A stretch of 64,000 nt of DNA. Origin: JAJZQZ01 sp963790415. GTDB taxonomy: Bacteria; Actinomycetota; Thermoleophilia; RBG-16-64-13. A model generated the notes under the pieces. The model did no database searches and was not told the DNA's origin. It saw nothing but the letters and a program-made list of their open reading frames with translations. The DNA is taken from contig CAWBOK010000008.1 of the NCBI GenBank assembly GCA_963790415.1, positions 62,001 through 126,000 of the forward strand, in the 5' to 3' direction. The translations under genes and the position numbers were made by a program. Positions 63,460-64,000 of this stretch are shown in pieces. How positions within the stretch are numbered: position 1 is the first letter of the stretch; each line of letters opens with the position of its first letter.

Positions 63460-64000
63460 CCGGCGCCGAGCCGGCCTCGCCTCTTCGCATCGGTGAGGTG
63501 TCGGTCCCCGGGGCCGAGGGCGTGATCGGGATGACCCTCTGCCCCGGGAAGAAGGGGCCCAGCACCCGCTCGGCGCGGGTCTGGAACCGCGATCTGGATG
63601 TAGACCTGGAACGCATCCGCCGCTGGGGCGCTGAGGCCGTGGTGACGCTCGTGGAGCAGTGGGAACTCGAGGAGCTTCGCGTCGGGCACATGGGGAATAC
63701 TGTGTCGGCGACCGGTCTCCCGTGGTTCCATCTGCCGATCGTGGACGCGCAGGCCCCGGATGACTCGTTCGAGGATCGGTGGGTGGAGTCGGGACAGCGG
63801 ATCCGGGCGATCCTGGCCGACGGCGGCCGGGTGTTGGTGCACTGCCGGGGTGGTCTCGGCCGCACGGGCGTCGTGGCCGCGCGCCTGCTGATGGAGTTCG
63901 GCGTGCCGGTCGAGGAGGCTATACGCGCCGTGCGCGAGGCGCGTCGGCATGCGATAGAGACCTCCGTGCAGGAGCGTTACCTGAGGGATCTCGCGCGCGG
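63456..64000 (+). CDS. dual-specificity phosphatase-like protein (3' end cut by window)
   Basis: The frame from GTG 63456 (overlapping the dipeptidase stop as GTGA) stays open to the end of the window. It contains the Cys-based phosphatase signature VHCRGGLGRTG, an upstream Asp in LPIVDAQAPD that can serve as general acid, and a WGAEAVVTL segment of the cyclin-dependent-kinase-inhibitor-3/dual-specificity type. About 181 residues are visible and the C-terminus is missing. The target is unknown. Confidence 0.85.
   Translation, partial: MTGAEPASPLRIGEVSVPGAEGVIGMTLCPGKKGPSTRSARVWNRDLDVDLERIRRWGAEAVVTLVEQWELEELRVGHMGNTVSATGLPWFHLPIVDAQAPDDSFEDRWVESGQRIRAILADGGRVLVHCRGGLGRTGVVAARLLMEFGVPVEEAIRAVREARRHAIETSVQERYLRDLAR

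Overview
The window is GC-rich, gene-dense bacterial DNA. SLH-domain surface proteins with Thr-rich linkers, a DUF6325/small protein/SHOCT trio, an FCD-type GntR regulator, class I fructose-bisphosphatase and MsrPQ together suggest a member of the Actinomycetota. No rRNA or marker gene allows a finer placement. Translational coupling through ATGA or GTGA overlaps is very common, and most starts have a clear GGAGG-type ribosome binding site.

Layout. 0-4 kb: universal stress protein, S-layer-homology protein, an orphan RecA-fold ATPase, and a decayed fragment of the NTF2-like gene found intact at 13.6 kb. 4-13.3 kb: one long minus-strand operon with a GntR/FCD regulator, a complete branched-chain-amino-acid-type ABC importer (livKHMGF), then the FAD subunit and a fused [2Fe-2S]/molybdopterin subunit of a molybdenum hydroxylase. 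It reads as an uptake-and-oxidation module for an unknown small molecule. This stretch carries about 19 single-base frame breaks. 13.5-20.5 kb: membrane-anchored NTF2-like protein, flavodoxin, Mth938-like protein, a broken second SLH gene, the DUF6325/small/SHOCT trio, a truncated rhodanese, and a two-gene surface-protein operon. 20.7-23.1 kb: a scar region with a zinc-ribbon ORF, an IS-end-like repeat, a surface-module pseudogene, a frame-broken tyrosine integrase and tRNA-Lys(CTT).

23-36.7 kb: housekeeping and lipid or stress genes (mutY-like, flavin reductase, fbp, phospholipase D, cyclopropane synthase, UvrD-type helicase, DegV, thrC). 36.9-43.5 kb: an OYE-type oxidoreductase, SRPBCC plus SDR, a saccharopine-dehydrogenase-like enzyme, a HicBA toxin-antitoxin pair, a flavodoxin and a DUF523/DUF1722 protein. 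43.7-48.1 kb: a coupled operon (seven-helix protein, EamA transporter, cytosolic reductive-dehalogenase-like corrinoid/Fe-S protein), convergent with msrPQ. 48.3-57 kb: rsgA, a Trk/Ktr potassium system, YidB-like, DUF362-ferredoxin, a glycine-rich RRM protein, YbjQ, a PH-domain protein and a CrtI-like oxidoreductase. 57.2-64 kb: a LolA-like lipid-binding protein, an ABC exporter pair, an aldehyde dehydrogenase with a ModE-type HTH gene, a membrane-type dipeptidase and a dual-specificity phosphatase cut by the window end.

The most notable unexplained items are a 159-bp repeat present twice, in opposite orientation, exactly between convergent genes (with a partial third copy), the reductive-dehalogenase-like operon, the importer/molybdenum-hydroxylase operon with a FadR-like operator, and strong hairpins at gene borders. 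Scattered single-base frame breaks also hit housekeeping genes (thrC, mutY), so many are probably sequence errors. The nonsense changes at conserved Trp positions near 21.3-21.6 kb look different and may be real decay.
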